DNA of 64,000 nt from Closterium sp. NIES-65 (GCA_948144175.1 CANXME010002276.1:124001-188000); one strand, 5' to 3'; shown: positions 52,852 to 64,000, counted from the first letter of the stretch. Notes: a model not told the origin generated them from the sequence alone. Made by a program: numbers and translations.

Positions 52852-53179
52852 TGTAAGGAATTTTCTCGGCAGTCCTTACGGAACTTGACTACATCGCGTA
52901 CAGCAGCAGCCGTTGTTCGCTAGTTACTGCTATCGGGATTTCGCCAACTTCGCGCGCACTGTTTTGCCAAACCTCGCACTGCTGGCCCGGCCGTGTCGGC
53001 CGACGCTTCGGGACTAGCCCGAGCCTTGCTGCCAGCGTAGCACTAGCTAGCTCGCACGCATCGCATTACCGTTTGAATGTTTCGCGTATAGATGTTCGCT
53101 CATGCCTTCGCTCACATCTTTGTACTCGTTTGACACCTTAGTGCAATTCTCGCTACTTCGATTCATTGCACCCGTAACA
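52852..53179 (+). repeat. Gypsy 1 5' LTR (candidate)
   Basis: The stretch runs from TGTAAGGAATTTTC to CCCGTAACA (328 bp). It is placed from the primer-site-like TGGTATTCAGAGC at 53182-53194 (initiator-Met site with one extra T) and a TG...CA boundary. There is no second LTR to compare, so the left edge is uncertain. Confidence 0.45.
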
Positions 53180-53365
53180 CTTGGTATTCAGAGCCCCTTT
53201 CTTTCGGACCGCGCATCTCCGCACCCCAGGAAACCAACTTTTGACTTTTCACTCGAAGGTACTTATGCACCTTAGCACCTCCTAGGAGCCGCTGTCCTCG
53301 CGTTCCCTCGTAAACGCGTGCAGCCACGACTGCGCCTAGACTAAGACGAGCCGACACCCTTCGAA

Positions 53366-55061
53366 ATGGCCGAGCACATTGATATCACGACGCTCACGCA
53401 GGAGCACTTGAACGATCTGCTGCGGCAAATCCGCGAGAGCGCCGAGGAAATCGCGACGCTGACGGCAGAACGCTCGTCCCTGCAAATGACCTCACACGAG
53501 CACAACAGGCACAATCTCAAGCACCTGGCACTCCGGAACAGCCCGCACCACAGGCATCACAACACGGAAGCGTGGGGCAACCCGCGAGCACGGCCAGTGA
53601 TGGCGTCGTCCGCCTCGACGGAGACGACGACCACGGTACGACACATCCCGGAGCGACGAATGCGGCCCGAAGCCAGCCACGCGTCACAATTTCGGCACCA
53701 ACCGACGGTTCGGCACTGCCGTCACCGATGCCGCTGAAGCCGCAGCGTCCGCCATGCTTCGATCCCAGCCAACGGGGTGGTCCTACCGTTCAGGCGTGGT
53801 TGTTCACGATGAACGTGCTTTTCGACGCCAACTATGTCTCGGGTGTTGAGAATATGTTTGTATGCTTTTATTGTAAGTGCACTGTTCGAAGTGTGTTTAC
53901 AGGGGCTCGCCATAGCGAGGGATTTGAAACTGGTGGCGAGTCAACAGGGCGCAACCGAGCACAGCGGTTGCGACCCGCGTGGCAGCTCAAGAGTCGAATC
54001 GACAGCAGAAGTCATCATCTACAGTACGTGAAACTGACCTGTGGGGCGCGGCAGGATACCGCGCCCTCGCCGAAGCTGAAAAGTCTCGCCAGCGCGACTG
54101 TAACAAGGCAACCTAAGCGACGCAGCGCAACTGTTATACAGTTGCGCCTTGGTAACTGTTTGCCCTATGCGTTTGCTATATAACAGAATGTAATGCCTTG
54201 CTCATATTACACAATTCTCAAGCTTGTGTCCGGCCTACCCTCGGCCGCTGCTTTGGCACCACGTTACAAGCCAGGAGAGCTACCTCTGAGTGACCAATAG
54301 CCCCGCCGTAGGGACGTCGTTAATTCCTAGAGCTTCCGCTGCGCTCTAGCGACTTCTTATTTCCAATATCGGGGGATACGGCGAAAATCCGCTACGCCGT
54401 GTCGTTGCTGCGAGGACCCGCCATGGATTAGTGGCGCGTCATCGTCACGAAGTCGTTAGACTACGCGACTCTACAGACACGGAAACGACAAACCGGACCC
54501 TGGGCGCCGTCGTATTTCGTAGTAGTGCCCCAGTATCGCACGTGGGACGCGTGGTGCGCAGGTCTGCACGCTCGTTTCGAGCCAATCGCGGCTTCGATCG
54601 CGGCGCGACAGAAGCTCCGCACTTGGCGCCAACTCGGTTCCGTCCAAGACTACACGAGCGGATTTCTGGTGCTATGCGAGTAGGTGGGATATATGCACGA
54701 GAGCGAGCGCATCGACCGCTACATCGGCGGCCTGAAGCAGGACATCGCTCAGGAGATCCAGCTTCGCGGCGTCACCGACTTTCAAGAAATTCTCGCTATG
54801 GCGGAGAAACTTGATTTCTTCCGCCGACCGAGACCGGGGTCCTACGGAAGCAGCCATTGGGGACATCGGCCTCGTGGGACGAACGAGGGTGCCACGATAC
54901 GTGCCGTCGCCGCAAATGCCGCTGCCGCACCATTCAAAGGGCGCTGCTTTGCGTGCAATCGGCCGGGACATCGCAAGAGCGAATGCCCGAAAAACGTTAA
55001 GGGAAGGGGGGAAGCTGAGCAGCAGAAACAGACCAAGCAGCAGGGAAACGCTGGGAGTCAG
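53366..55061 (+). pseudogene. Gypsy 1 gag with zinc knuckle, interrupted by a solo LTR
   Basis: The gag start is at 53366 (MAEHIDITTLTQEHLNDLLRQ, followed by a heptad-like coiled-coil stretch). A frameshift lies near 53490. The capsid part starts at PPCFDPSQRGGPTVQAWLFTM, is split after NYVS by the solo LTR at 53844-54368, and resumes as GDTAKIRYAVSLLRGPAMD. TAG follows at about 54429-54431. Later blocks are LHARFEPIAAS, HESERIDRYIGGLKQDI and EILAMAEKLDF. The knuckle is CFACNRPGHRKSEC (C-x2-C-x4-H-x4-C). At least four disruptions are present. Confidence 0.82.
53844..54368 (+). repeat. Solo LTR (525 bp) in gypsy 1 gag; target duplication TCGGG
   Basis: The insert runs from TGTTGAGAATATG to TTTCCAATA and is flanked by TCGGG at 53839-53843 and 54369-54373. 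Removing it with one TCGGG restores the gag codons N-Y-V-S-G-D-T-A-K-I-R-Y. It carries TATA-like GCTATATAACAG near 54173. No second LTR or coding part is present. The family is not otherwise seen in the window, and the end TA rather than CA is atypical. Orientation is a guess. Confidence 0.7.
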
Positions 55062-55123
55062 TAGCAGACGGGCCCTCTACTGACAGGTCACGCCGCTCGC
55101 CTGACCCAACCGACCCTCACCGA

Positions 55124-57316
55124 GTGATTGTGCCGGTTCACGCAATCGACAACACCCGGCCGAATAAGGAGGGGGCTACGGTAGACAGCCCCATACTGCT
55201 TAGTGGGAAAATTGGGACGGACTTAGTAAAAATCTTTGTAAACGGGGGAGCCAGCCACAGCCTCATCAACACTGCCAGAGCACGAAAACTGCGACTGCCA
55301 CTGGACAGATGTTTACCTGAGATCGACACAAGGCTGGTAGACGGCACGCCTCTGGCGATACGGGAACGCGTAGACCGGGTTCGGATTCGATGTGGGGGTA
55401 ACTTCACGTTTAGCCAGGAAATGCTCGCAATGACCCTCGACGGAACCGATATTTTACTGGGGCGTGATTGGCTGCGACGACACAATCCGCGAATCGTCAA
55501 GACGACGGGTGACTGCACCGTGCGAGTGAACGGTAACAACATCGCCTTACCTCGCTGGGGCTCGCCTGAGTCTTCGTCGGTGCGTGTCAACGCGATCACG
55601 ATAAAACGCACAGTAGCGGCAATAGCTGACGTATACGCGGTCGACATTCGGGAAGCAGAGGCAGCAGACAAAGGAGGGGATTTACAGAAACTGCTGGCCG
55701 ACGTACCGAGTGACCTGACAGCACTGTTGAAGTAGTACAGCGACATTTTCGCGGACAATTTACTGACGGAACTGCCACCTCAGCGACCGCACGACCACAG
55801 GATAGAGTTAGAACCGGGGGCACAGCCAACAGTACAGCGAAAGTTCCGACTGACCCAGCCCGAACTGGACGAACTAAGGAAGCAGCTCGATTACCTGCTC
55901 GAGAACGAATTTATTCGCCCTAGTTCGTCGCCTTTCGCAGCACCGATACTGTTCACACGGAAAAAAGACGAGGGATTTTGCATGTGCATAGATTACAGAG
56001 CACTGAACAGGGTTACCATCAAATCCCGTTACCCCATCCCGCGAGCCGACGAACTGATCGACCAACTTCGCAAAGCCCGGGTTTTCTTGAAAATCGACCT
56101 TTGAGGGGGTTACCACCAGATTCGCGTCAATCCGCCCGACTGCCCTAAGACCGCATTTCGCACACGCTACGGATCCTTAGAATACACCGTCATGCCCTTC
56201 GGACTGACCAACGCCCCCGCCACTTTTCAAATGACCATGAACGAAGCTTTCCGCCTGCTCTTAGATAAGTGCGTCATAGTATACCTGGACGACATACTGG
56301 TTTACAGCCCAGACAGAACACAACACTTAGAGGACATCGAAGCAGTTTTTAAAATACTGAGTGAGAACCGCCTACTGACAAAAGCATCTAAGTGTGAGTT
56401 TTTACAGGACCGCCTGGAGTTTTTGGGACACGTTATTTCAGCTGCAGGAGTGGATATAGACCCGAAAACAATTGCGACGATTCAAGCATGGCACGCGCCG
56501 ACCAACTTGAACGAGTTGCCGACTTTTTTGGGGTTCGTCAACTACGTGCGCCGGTTCGTCTCCGACATGGCGAAGGTGACTGCCCCGCTGACAGACCTGT
56601 TGAGGAAGGGGGTTGTGTCAGAATCTCAACCACTAGACCATTGGGATAAAAGGGCTTACTAAGTAGCGGATCAGTGCGCCCATAACCCCCCAGGACAACG
56701 AGCCTGTAACCCTTCCCTAGGATCGATCGAGGATCACCAGTGGACCTCTGACATCCCCCCGCACTGGGATGCCCGAAGTGCACACACTCGGATTCGAACC
56801 CAAGACCTTCGCTCTGATACCATGTCCGAATCCCAACCACTAGACCATTGGGATAAAAGGGCTTGTTAAGTAGCGGGTCAGTGCGCCCATAACCCCCCAG
56901 GACAACGAGCCTGTAACCCTTCCCTAGGACCGTTCGGGGATCACCAGTGGACCTCTGTCAGGTTGAGTACACGTGGGAGGAGAAAGAGCAAGCTGCCTTC
57001 TCGGCCCTCAAAAACATTTTGTGCTCAACGCCCGTGCTTCACATCGCAGATCCACACCGTCCGTTCGAGCTCGTCACTGACGCAAGTGACATCGCCGTGG
57101 GAGCAGTAATGTTGCAGGATTTCGGGAACGGCCTCCAGCCAATCGCGTACGAGTCCCGCAAGTTGCACCCGCCCGAACGCAACTACCCGATACATGACCT
57201 CGAAATGTTGGCGATCGTGCACGCGTTCAAGGTTTGGCGGTGTTATCTGACTGGCGCCGACGTGACAGTATGGACAGACCACCAATCACTACAGTACCTA
57301 CGCGCCCAACCAAATC
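55124..57316 (+). pseudogene. Gypsy 1 pol: protease, RT, RNase H (interrupted by TRIM2)
   Basis: Protease reads FVNGGASHSLIN, where DSGASH is expected, so the catalytic Asp is Asn. ILLGRDWLRRHNPRI follows. TAG at 55733-55735 precedes RT. RT has [59 protein letters not shown] and the catalytic YLDDILVYS. TGA at 56102-56104 replaces Arg in DLRGGYHQI. After FVNYVRRFVSDMAKVTAPLTDLLRKG the frame enters TRIM2 (56616) and resumes at 56961 as VEYTWEEKEQAAF. RNase H then has LVTDASDIAVGAVM, ESRKLHPPERNYPIHDLEML and VWTDHQSLQYL. It stops at gypsy 2. Confidence 0.87.
56616..56960 (-). mobile_element. TRIM2: miniature LTR element; target duplication GGTTG
   Basis: The 345-bp element has LTRs 56616-56753 and 56823-56960 (138 bp each, about nine differences) and a 69-bp internal domain. 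Exact target duplications GGTTG lie at 56611-56615 and 56961-56965. The primer site TGGTATCAGAGC (minus, 56811-56822) abuts the right LTR. The A box (56847 to 56837) and B box GGTTCGAATCC (56800 to 56790) are conserved, starting 47 nt apart. It is older than TRIM1. Removing it restores the gypsy 1 frame. Confidence 0.95.
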
Positions 57317-57693
57317 TGTGAGGATCTAGGATCGAGCTCAGAAAAGAGAATGTGAATTGAATCGTATTGAATGATCACCTGGGTACAACACGAGGCTATA
57401 TATAGGCTCGACATAAGGCCTCGTAACCAGGTGTTACGCGAAGGTTCCGCGGGTCGTGTAGCGTCCCGAACAGACCCTTACCGAATTCGGTAGAAGGCAA
57501 TTCGTTGGCAACCGAAAAGGCCAGAATTCGGTGCACGTAACCTAAGTCGGTGCTATAACTACAATAAGATATAGGAAAGCACCTAGCCTAGGAAATCAAG
57601 CAATTCATGCATGCATATAATCATCCTATGCTAGAAATAGCAAAATAAAGTAAAGGCAAGCAAGCATGGCTGGCATAAGCCATCGTACTCTCA
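57317..57693 (-). repeat. Gypsy 2 3' LTR
   Basis: This 377-bp segment runs from TGTGAGGATC to GTACTCTCA (plus orientation). The purine tract, read on the minus strand as TTTGAGGGGGGGACGTG, follows at 57694-57710. TATA-like GCTATATATAGGC is near 57404-57416. Confidence 0.75.
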
Positions 57694-57711
57694 CACGTCC
57701 CCCCCTCAAAG

Positions 57712-60700
57712 CTAGGTGGCGTGAGAAACACCCTGCTTGACAAGATAGTCCTTGAGAGCACGGCGTGCGTTGCCCATATCAGCTTCTGCAACCCAACTGT
57801 CCTCAGTGGGGTCGTATCCCTTCCAGCGTATCAGGAACTCGAGGGCCTTTCCGCCGCGGCGCCGATGAGTGAGAACACGCTCCACTTCGTACTCGGGTTC
57901 ATCCTGTATGAGAACAGGTGGTGGTGGCGGGAGTTTTCGTCCCTGGAATTGTTGGTTGGGGTCCTTGTAGGGCTTCAGTAGCTGGACATGGAAAGCGTTG
58001 TGAAGCTTCCATGTATCTGGTAAGCACAAGCGGAATGTAACTGGTGTCACCTGTGCCTCAATGAGAAAAGGACCACAGAAGCGATGCCAGAGTTTGGATG
58101 GTAGGTGAGACAGGTTCAAGTTGCGCGTGTCAAGAAGCACCTGATCTCCGACTGCTACTGAGTGATCACGTCGCTGACGATCGGCATACTGCTTCTGGGA
58201 GGTCTGCATCGTGGTGAGTCGTCACTGAGTCTTCTCCCATAGCTGCTGCATGGTGGTGACAAAGTCATGTGCGGCTTGGACGTGTGCCGGTGTGGTTGGC
58301 TGCTGTGGTGTGAGTGGTTCCCGTCCGTAACACAGGAAGAAAGGAGTTTTCCCTATGGCCGCATGTGATGCGTTGTTGTAAGCAAACTCTAGGGTCGGTA
58401 ACTGTGTGTCCCAGTGGCTGACGTTGTCCTTGCAAGCTGTGCGCAGTAACTGTTCAACCACTTGATTGAGTCGCTCTGTCTGTCCGTCAGTCTGGGGGTG
58501 GTATGCTGAAGACATTGCAAGCTTTGTCCCCAACAGTCCCATGAGCTCCTTCCAGAACTTACTGGTGAATTTTGGGTCTCTGTCTGAGATGAGTGTAGCG
58601 GGGATGCCGTGGATGGTGATGATGCGGTCGAAGTAGAGGCGAGCAGTTGCTTCAGCTGTAGTTGTGGCGTTGGTCGGTATGAAGTGACCCATTTTTGAGA
58701 ACTTATCGATGACTACGAGGATGGAATCGTGCCCCCCTGAGGTCGAAGGAAGTTCTGTGATAAAGTCGAGGCTAACGACCTACCATGGCTGCTCCTGTAG
58801 AGGTAGAGGCTGAAGTAACCCTGCTTTTTTCTGCTTGCTGCTCTTCATCCGCTGGCATGTGTCGCATGAGGTGACGAACTGCTGCACGTCTGCTGCCATC
58901 CCGGGCCAGTACTAATACTTTGCTATCCCTGCTAACGCCTTGTTGCTCCCGAAATGTCCCGCGTAAGGTACATCGTGAAACTCCTCCAATAGGATATGCC
59001 GTAGCGGGGTGAAATTCGGTACCCAAATCTTTCCTGAACCCTTCCTTACAGCTAAGTCTTTCTCCCACTGTAACAACTTCTTGGTCTGTGCTGTAGCGAT
59101 TTCTGCGTCCACGGAGTACCCATGTTGGAATAGACCCTTGAGCAGAGGGTTCATCTCGTCGAGCTGGATGGCTGCTACATGTCCGGGGCGGCTCAACGCG
59201 TCTGCCTTGTTGTGTAGCCCGGGCTTGTAGATGATGTCGTAGTGGAAGTGAGTTTCCAGGAAGTCCACCTACCGCACACGTCGTCGTGAGAGCGTCGGCT
59301 GCGACTTCAGGTATTTGAGACTGCAGTGGTCAGTATAGACTGTAGTCTTGGCTCCCTCTAGGTAACACCTCCATGCCTTGAAGGCTATGACTATCGTTAA
59401 GGCTTCGTTGTCATGGATGGGGTAGTTCAGTTCTGCTCCGTGTAGCTTCTTACTGAGGTAGGCGATGGGCTGCAAACCGTGTCCGTGATCCTGCATAAGT
59501 ACTGCTGCGACTGCTTGGTCACTAGCGTCTGCTTCCACCACGTAGTCCTTCTCTGGATCCGGCAAGATGAGTACTGGGGCTGTGATCAGTGCTGTCTGTA
59601 GCTGCTCCATGGCTTGCTGATGAGGCATATCCCATTTGTAGGGCGTATCCTTTTTCAGTAGGTCGGTCAGTGGCGCTGCTATCTTAGCGTACTGTGGCAC
59701 GAACCTGTTGTAGTAGTTGGCGAAGCCTAGGAACTACTGCAACTCCTTCACGTTCTCCGGTACTTTCCATTTCTTGACGGCTTCGATCTTGCGCGGGTCC
59801 ACGTGTACGCCCTCGGCACTCACCATGTGCCCGAGAAACTGCACCTTCTTCAGTGCGAAGTCGCTCTTCGACAGCTTCACGTATAACTTGTTGTTCCGCA
59901 GGATCTGGAACACCTTCCGCAGATGCTCCACGTGCTCCTTCATGTTCTTGAAGTAGATAAGAATGTCGTCCAGGTACACCACTACGCCCTCATCCAGTAG
60001 GGGTCGTAAGATGTGATTCATCTCTGCCTGAAACGTTGCTGGTGCGTTGCAGAGTCCGAACGGCATCACCAAGTATTCGTAGGAGCCGTATCTGGTACGA
60101 AATGCCGTCTTGTGGACCGAGTTGTCCGCCATCTTGATCTGCCAGTAACCCGATCGTAGGTCCAGCTTCGAGAATACTGTTGCTCCACGCAGTTGATCCA
60201 GTAGGTCGTCTATGCGCGGTATGGGATATTTGTTTTTGACTGTCTGTTTGTTCAGTGCGCGGTAGTCGATGCACATCCTTAGACTGCCGTCTGGTTTTGG
60301 AGTGAAGAGGACTGGTGCACCGTAGGGAGAGGTGGATGGGCGGATTAGTTGTCTCTCCAGTAGATATTCTATCTGTTTCTTCATGCCTGTCAGTTCGGTC
60401 GGACTTTGTCGGTATGGTGCTCGTGAGACGGGTTTCGCACCTGGTTCCTCCACGATCTCGTGCTCGTGGGTGCGTGCTGGAGGTATGCCTGCGGGTAGGT
60501 CGTCGGGCATTATATCCTTGTACTGCTCCAAGACCTCCTTCACTGCCGCAGGTAGCTCCAAACTCGGCTTCTCCTCCTCTACTGCTGCCATAACCAGTGC
60601 GAAGTATCCCATGTTACTCTCGTTCACAGTCCGTTCGAACCATGCCAGTGTCGTTTCAAGAACGCTCCCTGTATCCGTCTAGCTTCGCAGCTCCACTCGT

Positions 60701-60781
60701 TTCCCGTTGTTGTAGATGCACGCCTTCCCGTTGATCCAGTCGATCACGGGGTTGAACCGCTTCAGGAAATCTCGCCCCAGG
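57712..60781 (-). pseudogene. Gypsy 2 pol: protease end, RT, RNase H, integrase, chromodomain
   Basis: One frame reads throughout, broken only by nonsense codons. Protease tail is LGRDFLKRFNPVIDW. A stop at 60679-60681 precedes [62 protein letters not shown], catalytic [10 protein letters not shown] stop at 59734-59736 follows. RNase H has VEADASDQAVAAVLM and TDHCSLKYL, then a stop at 59269-59271. Integrase has HDVPYAGH...CDTC (zinc-binding HHCC), a stop at 58912-58914, LDFITELP, SDRDPKF and DGQTERLN (DDE all present). The last stop before the end is at 58222-58224. The C-terminal chromodomain is YEVERVLTHRRRGGKALEFL plus RWKGYDPTEDSW, which in chromoviruses targets integration to marked chromatin. 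Confidence 0.9.
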
Positions 60782-63700
60782 TCAAGAGGTGAGCAAGTGA
60801 GGTAAGACAGGCACAAGACCCAGCTGCGTGCAGAAGCGCTGATGATCACAAGGCGCAAGTGCCTTGGTGAAGACATCAGCAGTGTTGGCCTAAGAGGCCA
60901 CGTACGCAAGCGGCAACTGACCACGCTGCTGTAGCTCACGAGCAAGGAAGTAGCGAAGAGCAATGTGCTTTGTTCTGTGCTCCAGTCTCTGCTCTCGACA
61001 AAAGGCCAGCATGGCCTTGTTGTCTACGTAAAGGACTAGAGGAGAACGAGGCGACTCTCCAAGGTCGGTCAGCAGGTAGGTGAGCCAGCGAAGCTCCTGT
61101 GCAGCCATGGCCCCGGCGTAGATCTCAGCCTCACAAGTGGAGCCGAGAACAGAAGACGAGCGAGTAGCCCGCCACGAAATAGAGCCGGAACCAAGGCTGA
61201 AGGTGTAACCCTGTGACGACCGGTGCGTAGCCTGGTCGTCAGCCCAAGAAGCGTCCGCGTGCCCAGTGAGGACCACTGGACTCCGCCCTCCAAGCACTAG
61301 CCCCATGCCCGACGTACTGCACAAGTAGCGCAACACCCTCTTCGCTGCAGCCATGTGCTCTGGTCTGTGTCTCCTAGGAGCAACATAGCGTGCGAGAATG
61401 CTAAGAGGGTATGCAAGGTCAGGTCGTGTGCAGGTCATCAGGTACATGAGGCAGCCAACAAGCTCTGGATACGGGCCACTCGACTCTACGGACTCATCCA
61501 AAGGCAGAGCTGAGAGCGAGTGGCGAGTAGGCAGAGGAGTGGCCTGAGGCGAGGAGTACGTGAAGCCGAAGCGCTGAAGGACCTGCTGCACCATGTGTGA
61601 CTAAGTCAGGGTAATGGTGCGGCGTGCTCTGTCCTGGGTGATCTGAAGCCAAGGTAGCTGCGCAGTTCACCCAAGTCTGTGCACGTGTGTCTCTTCTGCA
61701 GCTCGGACTTCACGTAGGCGAGTCCAGCAGTGTCAGCTGTGGCAAAGACCAAGTCGTCGACGTACACGAGGATGTAGAACGGTGGCAGAGAGGTGTCGGT
61801 GCGCAGAAACAGCGACGGGTCAGTAGTTGAAGGAGCAAACCCAAGAGCCGCAAGCGTAGTCCTCAGTCTGTCGTGCCACTCACGTGGCGCCTGGCGGAGA
61901 CCGTAGACTGGACGCCGGAGACTCCACTGGGTACCAGGAGGGAAAGACCCAGTGAAGCCAGGTGGGCGGCGCAGCCAGATCTCCTCGTGGAGGCTGCCCT
62001 GCAAGAAAGCTGTGCTGAAGTCGAGAGAGTACAGCTCGTAGTCACGGTAAGCAGCAACGTGCAGCATTACCCGAAGAGTGGTCATCTTTGGGGTGGGAGA
62101 GAAGGTCTGAAAGTAGTCATCTCCCTGCCGCTGACTGAAGCCACGAGCCACGTAACTCACCTTGAAGACAGGCGGAGAACCCGGCGGCCGCTTCACCCTG
62201 AAGATCCACATGCCACTGACGATGTTCGCCCCAGGAGGGGGGACAGCATCAACGTAGGTGCCTGTGGACTTCCAGGAAGCCATCTTTGTGTCCATAGCTG
62301 CCTGCCACTGAGAGGAGTAGGGACCCTCTATCGCCTCCGCGTAAGAGCGCGGAGTCGGGATGTCAAGTGCATCCGGGTCTCCCTCAGGGGTAAGTAGTAC
62401 AGACACGAGATGAGGTGAAGCAGCTGCCAGACACTGGAACTCCTCCTGCCTACCCTCAAGGACGTCCGTGCCAAGGGCACACTCACCCCCGACAGACAGA
62501 GGATAGACATACTCAGACTCAGCGATAAGACTAGCAGCGTAGTCTAGGCCACAGCGAGCAGCAAAGTCGACGAGCTCAGCAACTAGGGAAGACGCAGCAG
62601 TGGACTCGAAAGAAGGGTCAGTGACGACAGTAGCCAGGAGACGCGTGACAGTAGGACTGGCAGCACGAAGAGAGTCCGACTCCGGGTTGGCAAATGCAGG
62701 AAGAGAGGACTCAGGAGGAGAAGGCAAAGGGGCACGCAGAGGAGCAGTGGACGGACGCACAGACATCCTGTGCGTGCCAGGGACAGGAGGAGGACGCTGA
62801 CGCGAACCACGACCACTAGTGCGAGCAGCACGGAAAGGCGACGCAGGGCGAGACGCAGGCTCACGAGACTCAGTAAGACCTCCAGTAGGACCAGTGTAAG
62901 GAGAAGGAGCAGGCAAAGGGGAGGTAGGCTGCAACTGTAACTGTGACGGGACTGGGTGTGGACACTCTAAAGAAGGACAAGGACCAGTAGAAGGCGGAAG
63001 ACCAAGAACCTGCTGCAGGAGTGGAACGAAGTACGGTCAAGGCCGCGCGGCGACGCCAGACATGTAGGTACAGCACCAGTACCCCCAGCAGGAGCACCCG
63101 CTCCAGCTGCACCTCCAGCAGCGCCAGAACCTCCAGCAGCACCAGGAGTATCTGCAGCAGGACCGCCAGCAGTAGTCTCAGCTCCAACACCCTCAGCAGC
63201 ACCAGCTCCAGTCCAACCCGCAGGCCCAGCAGCTCCAATACTCCCAGTACGATCACGTCCGGGACCCGCGACAGTAGCACCCTCAGTAGACAAAGAACCT
63301 CCAGCACCAGCAGCACGCCTCCAGCGCCGGGCAAACCACTCGCGCAACTCCTGTGGAGAGAGTGGCTCCCGCAGAGACGAAGCACCCGGAGAACCTCCAG
63401 GCGGAGCACCTCCAAGCTCAGCACCCCCAGGCTCAGCACACCCAGGCTCAGCACCCCAAAGCTCAGCACCCCCAGGCTCAGCACCCCCAGGCGCAGCACC
63501 TACAGGCTCAGCACCCCCAGGCTCAGCACCCCAAGTCTCATTACCCCCAGGCTCAGCACCCCCAGGCTCAGCACCCCCAGAGTCAGCACCCCCAGGCTCA
63601 GCACCCCCAGCAGCACCAGAGTCACCAGTGACCTCGACAGGCTCGACTGCGTCTACCTGGGACACACCTGAAGGGGACGGACCCTGAGGGGGGAGGGGGT

Positions 63701-63995
63701 CTACCGGAGGGGGACCTGGTACAAGGAAGAGCGGCGGCGGGGGGAGGGACGGAGTGCGGTAGGGGAAGAGGCGGTAGTTGGGGACCAACTCGTCAAACGT
63801 GACGTCCTGGGAGGACAGAACACGGCGAGAGGTGGGGTGGTAGAACTGCCACCCAGGCGCGTCAGGGGGGAACCCCAGGAAGACGCAAGGAGCAGCACGA
63901 GGGGACAGCTTGTCTGCATACAAGTCGCGGACAAACGCTCGAGATCCCCAGACCCGGAACGCCGACGCATCGCCAACCTTCCCCGTCCACAGCAA
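60782..63995 (-). pseudogene. Copia-C pol of element G: integrase end, linker, RT, RNase H
   Basis: The integrase C-terminal region reads LWTGKVGDASAFRVWGSRAF and APCVFLGFPPDAPGW. The linker is a tandem array of GGAEP-type pentapeptides (15-bp units, about 63400-63620), then Pro/Ser-rich sequence. A frameshift falls near 62940. RT reads PRSYAEAIEGPYSSQWQAAM, ANIVSGMWIFRVKRPPG, VARGFSQRQGDDYFQTFSP, LYSLDFSTAFLQ and ILVYVDDLVFATAD. A 1-bp deletion near 61646 and a TAG in place of Gln near 61604 precede RNase H: TGHADASWADD, STCEAEIYAG, YVDNKAML. A stop at 60890-60892 lies just before ANTADVFTKAL. The end is TGA at 60782-60784. Confidence 0.88.
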
Positions 63996-64000
63996 GGCTG
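60782..64000 (-). mobile_element. Copia-C element G, cut at both ends
   Basis: This Copia-C pol runs from the right window edge to exactly its family stop codon (TGA 60782-60784). The 3' non-coding part and 3' LTR are missing and gypsy 2 follows. The order on the minus strand is integrase C-terminus, pentapeptide linker, RT, RNase H. Its 5' part lies outside the window. Confidence 0.85.

Larger units (their letters stand above)
52852..57316 (+). mobile_element. Gypsy 1: Ty3/gypsy (chromovirus-like) element, 3' part lost
   Basis: Order is LTR candidate (52852-53179), primer site, gag with zinc knuckle (53366-55061), protease, RT and RNase H. The pol order, with RT before RNase H and no integrase ahead of RT, marks Ty3/gypsy. 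Integrase and 3' LTR are absent because gypsy 2 begins at 57317. A solo LTR interrupts gag and TRIM2 interrupts pol. All coding parts have stops. Confidence 0.8.
57317..60781 (-). mobile_element. Gypsy 2: chromovirus, 5'-truncated
   Basis: This minus-strand Ty3/gypsy element has its 3' LTR (57317-57693), purine tract, and a pol frame running from the end of protease through RT, RNase H and integrase to a C-terminal chromodomain. The 5' LTR, gag and most of protease are missing. At about 60781 it meets Copia-C element G with only a short shared AGGTCAAGAG. The left edge AAATC|TGTGAGG interrupts gypsy 1. Confidence 0.85.

Overview
This is a nuclear window from a green-lineage eukaryote. It is almost wholly retrotransposon sequence and has one recognisable host gene, a seven-exon AMT1-type ammonium transporter (49112-52504). 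The plant-style AMT1 protein with short GT-AG introns, the high GC content, the dominance of Ty1/copia elements, chromodomain-bearing Ty3/gypsy elements and initiator-tRNA(Met)-type primer-binding sites all fit a streptophyte alga or other early-branching plant. The species cannot be fixed from the sequence alone. No bacterial genes, CRISPR arrays or rRNA were seen.

I named the repeat families for this report. Copia-A has long LTRs (0.84-1.17 kb) starting TGTCAACGGG, with a different short-repeat core in each element. Copia-B has LTRs of about 0.4-0.47 kb (TGTT...TAACA) and a degenerate pol. Copia-C has very short LTRs (125-136 bp) and, where the 5' part is kept, a long minisatellite leader plus one gag-pol reading frame. 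A tiny TRIM (138-141 bp LTRs, 69-93 bp internal) is present twice intact and once inside a Copia-C element. Two chromovirus-like gypsy elements are also present.

Layout: 1-21304 is one Copia-B element (+), split by nested insertions. A Copia-A element enters from the left edge (pol end 2-736, LTR 865-1991). Copia-C element D occupies 2641-13149 (target duplication GAAGC) and contains a Copia-A/Copia-C chimera at 5541-12302. Copia-C element F occupies 14235-20065 (duplication CCCGT). Host integrase, RT and RNase H pieces rejoin across the D and F insertions. Copia-C element E is at 21795-29603 (duplication CCCTG). A second Copia-B (+) covers 30003-35089 and carries TRIM1 at 31919-32293 (duplication AGAAG). 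A third Copia-B (-) covers 35605-47963 and carries a full-length Copia-A at 36771-43926. The ammonium transporter follows, with decayed copies of its own exons in its introns and downstream. Gypsy 1 (+, 52852-57316) carries a solo LTR (53844-54368) and TRIM2 (56616-56960). Gypsy 2 (-, 57317-60781) is 5'-truncated and abuts Copia-C element G (-, 60782 to the window edge).

Nearly every element ORF has frameshifts or nonsense codons, so these are relics. The least damaged is element F: 4473 nt in one frame with two TGA codons and an in-frame deletion through integrase. The most unusual feature is the TRIM. Its LTR/primer-binding-site junction lies inside a tRNA-like sequence with consensus A and B boxes at tRNA spacing, which suggests an internal RNA polymerase III promoter.
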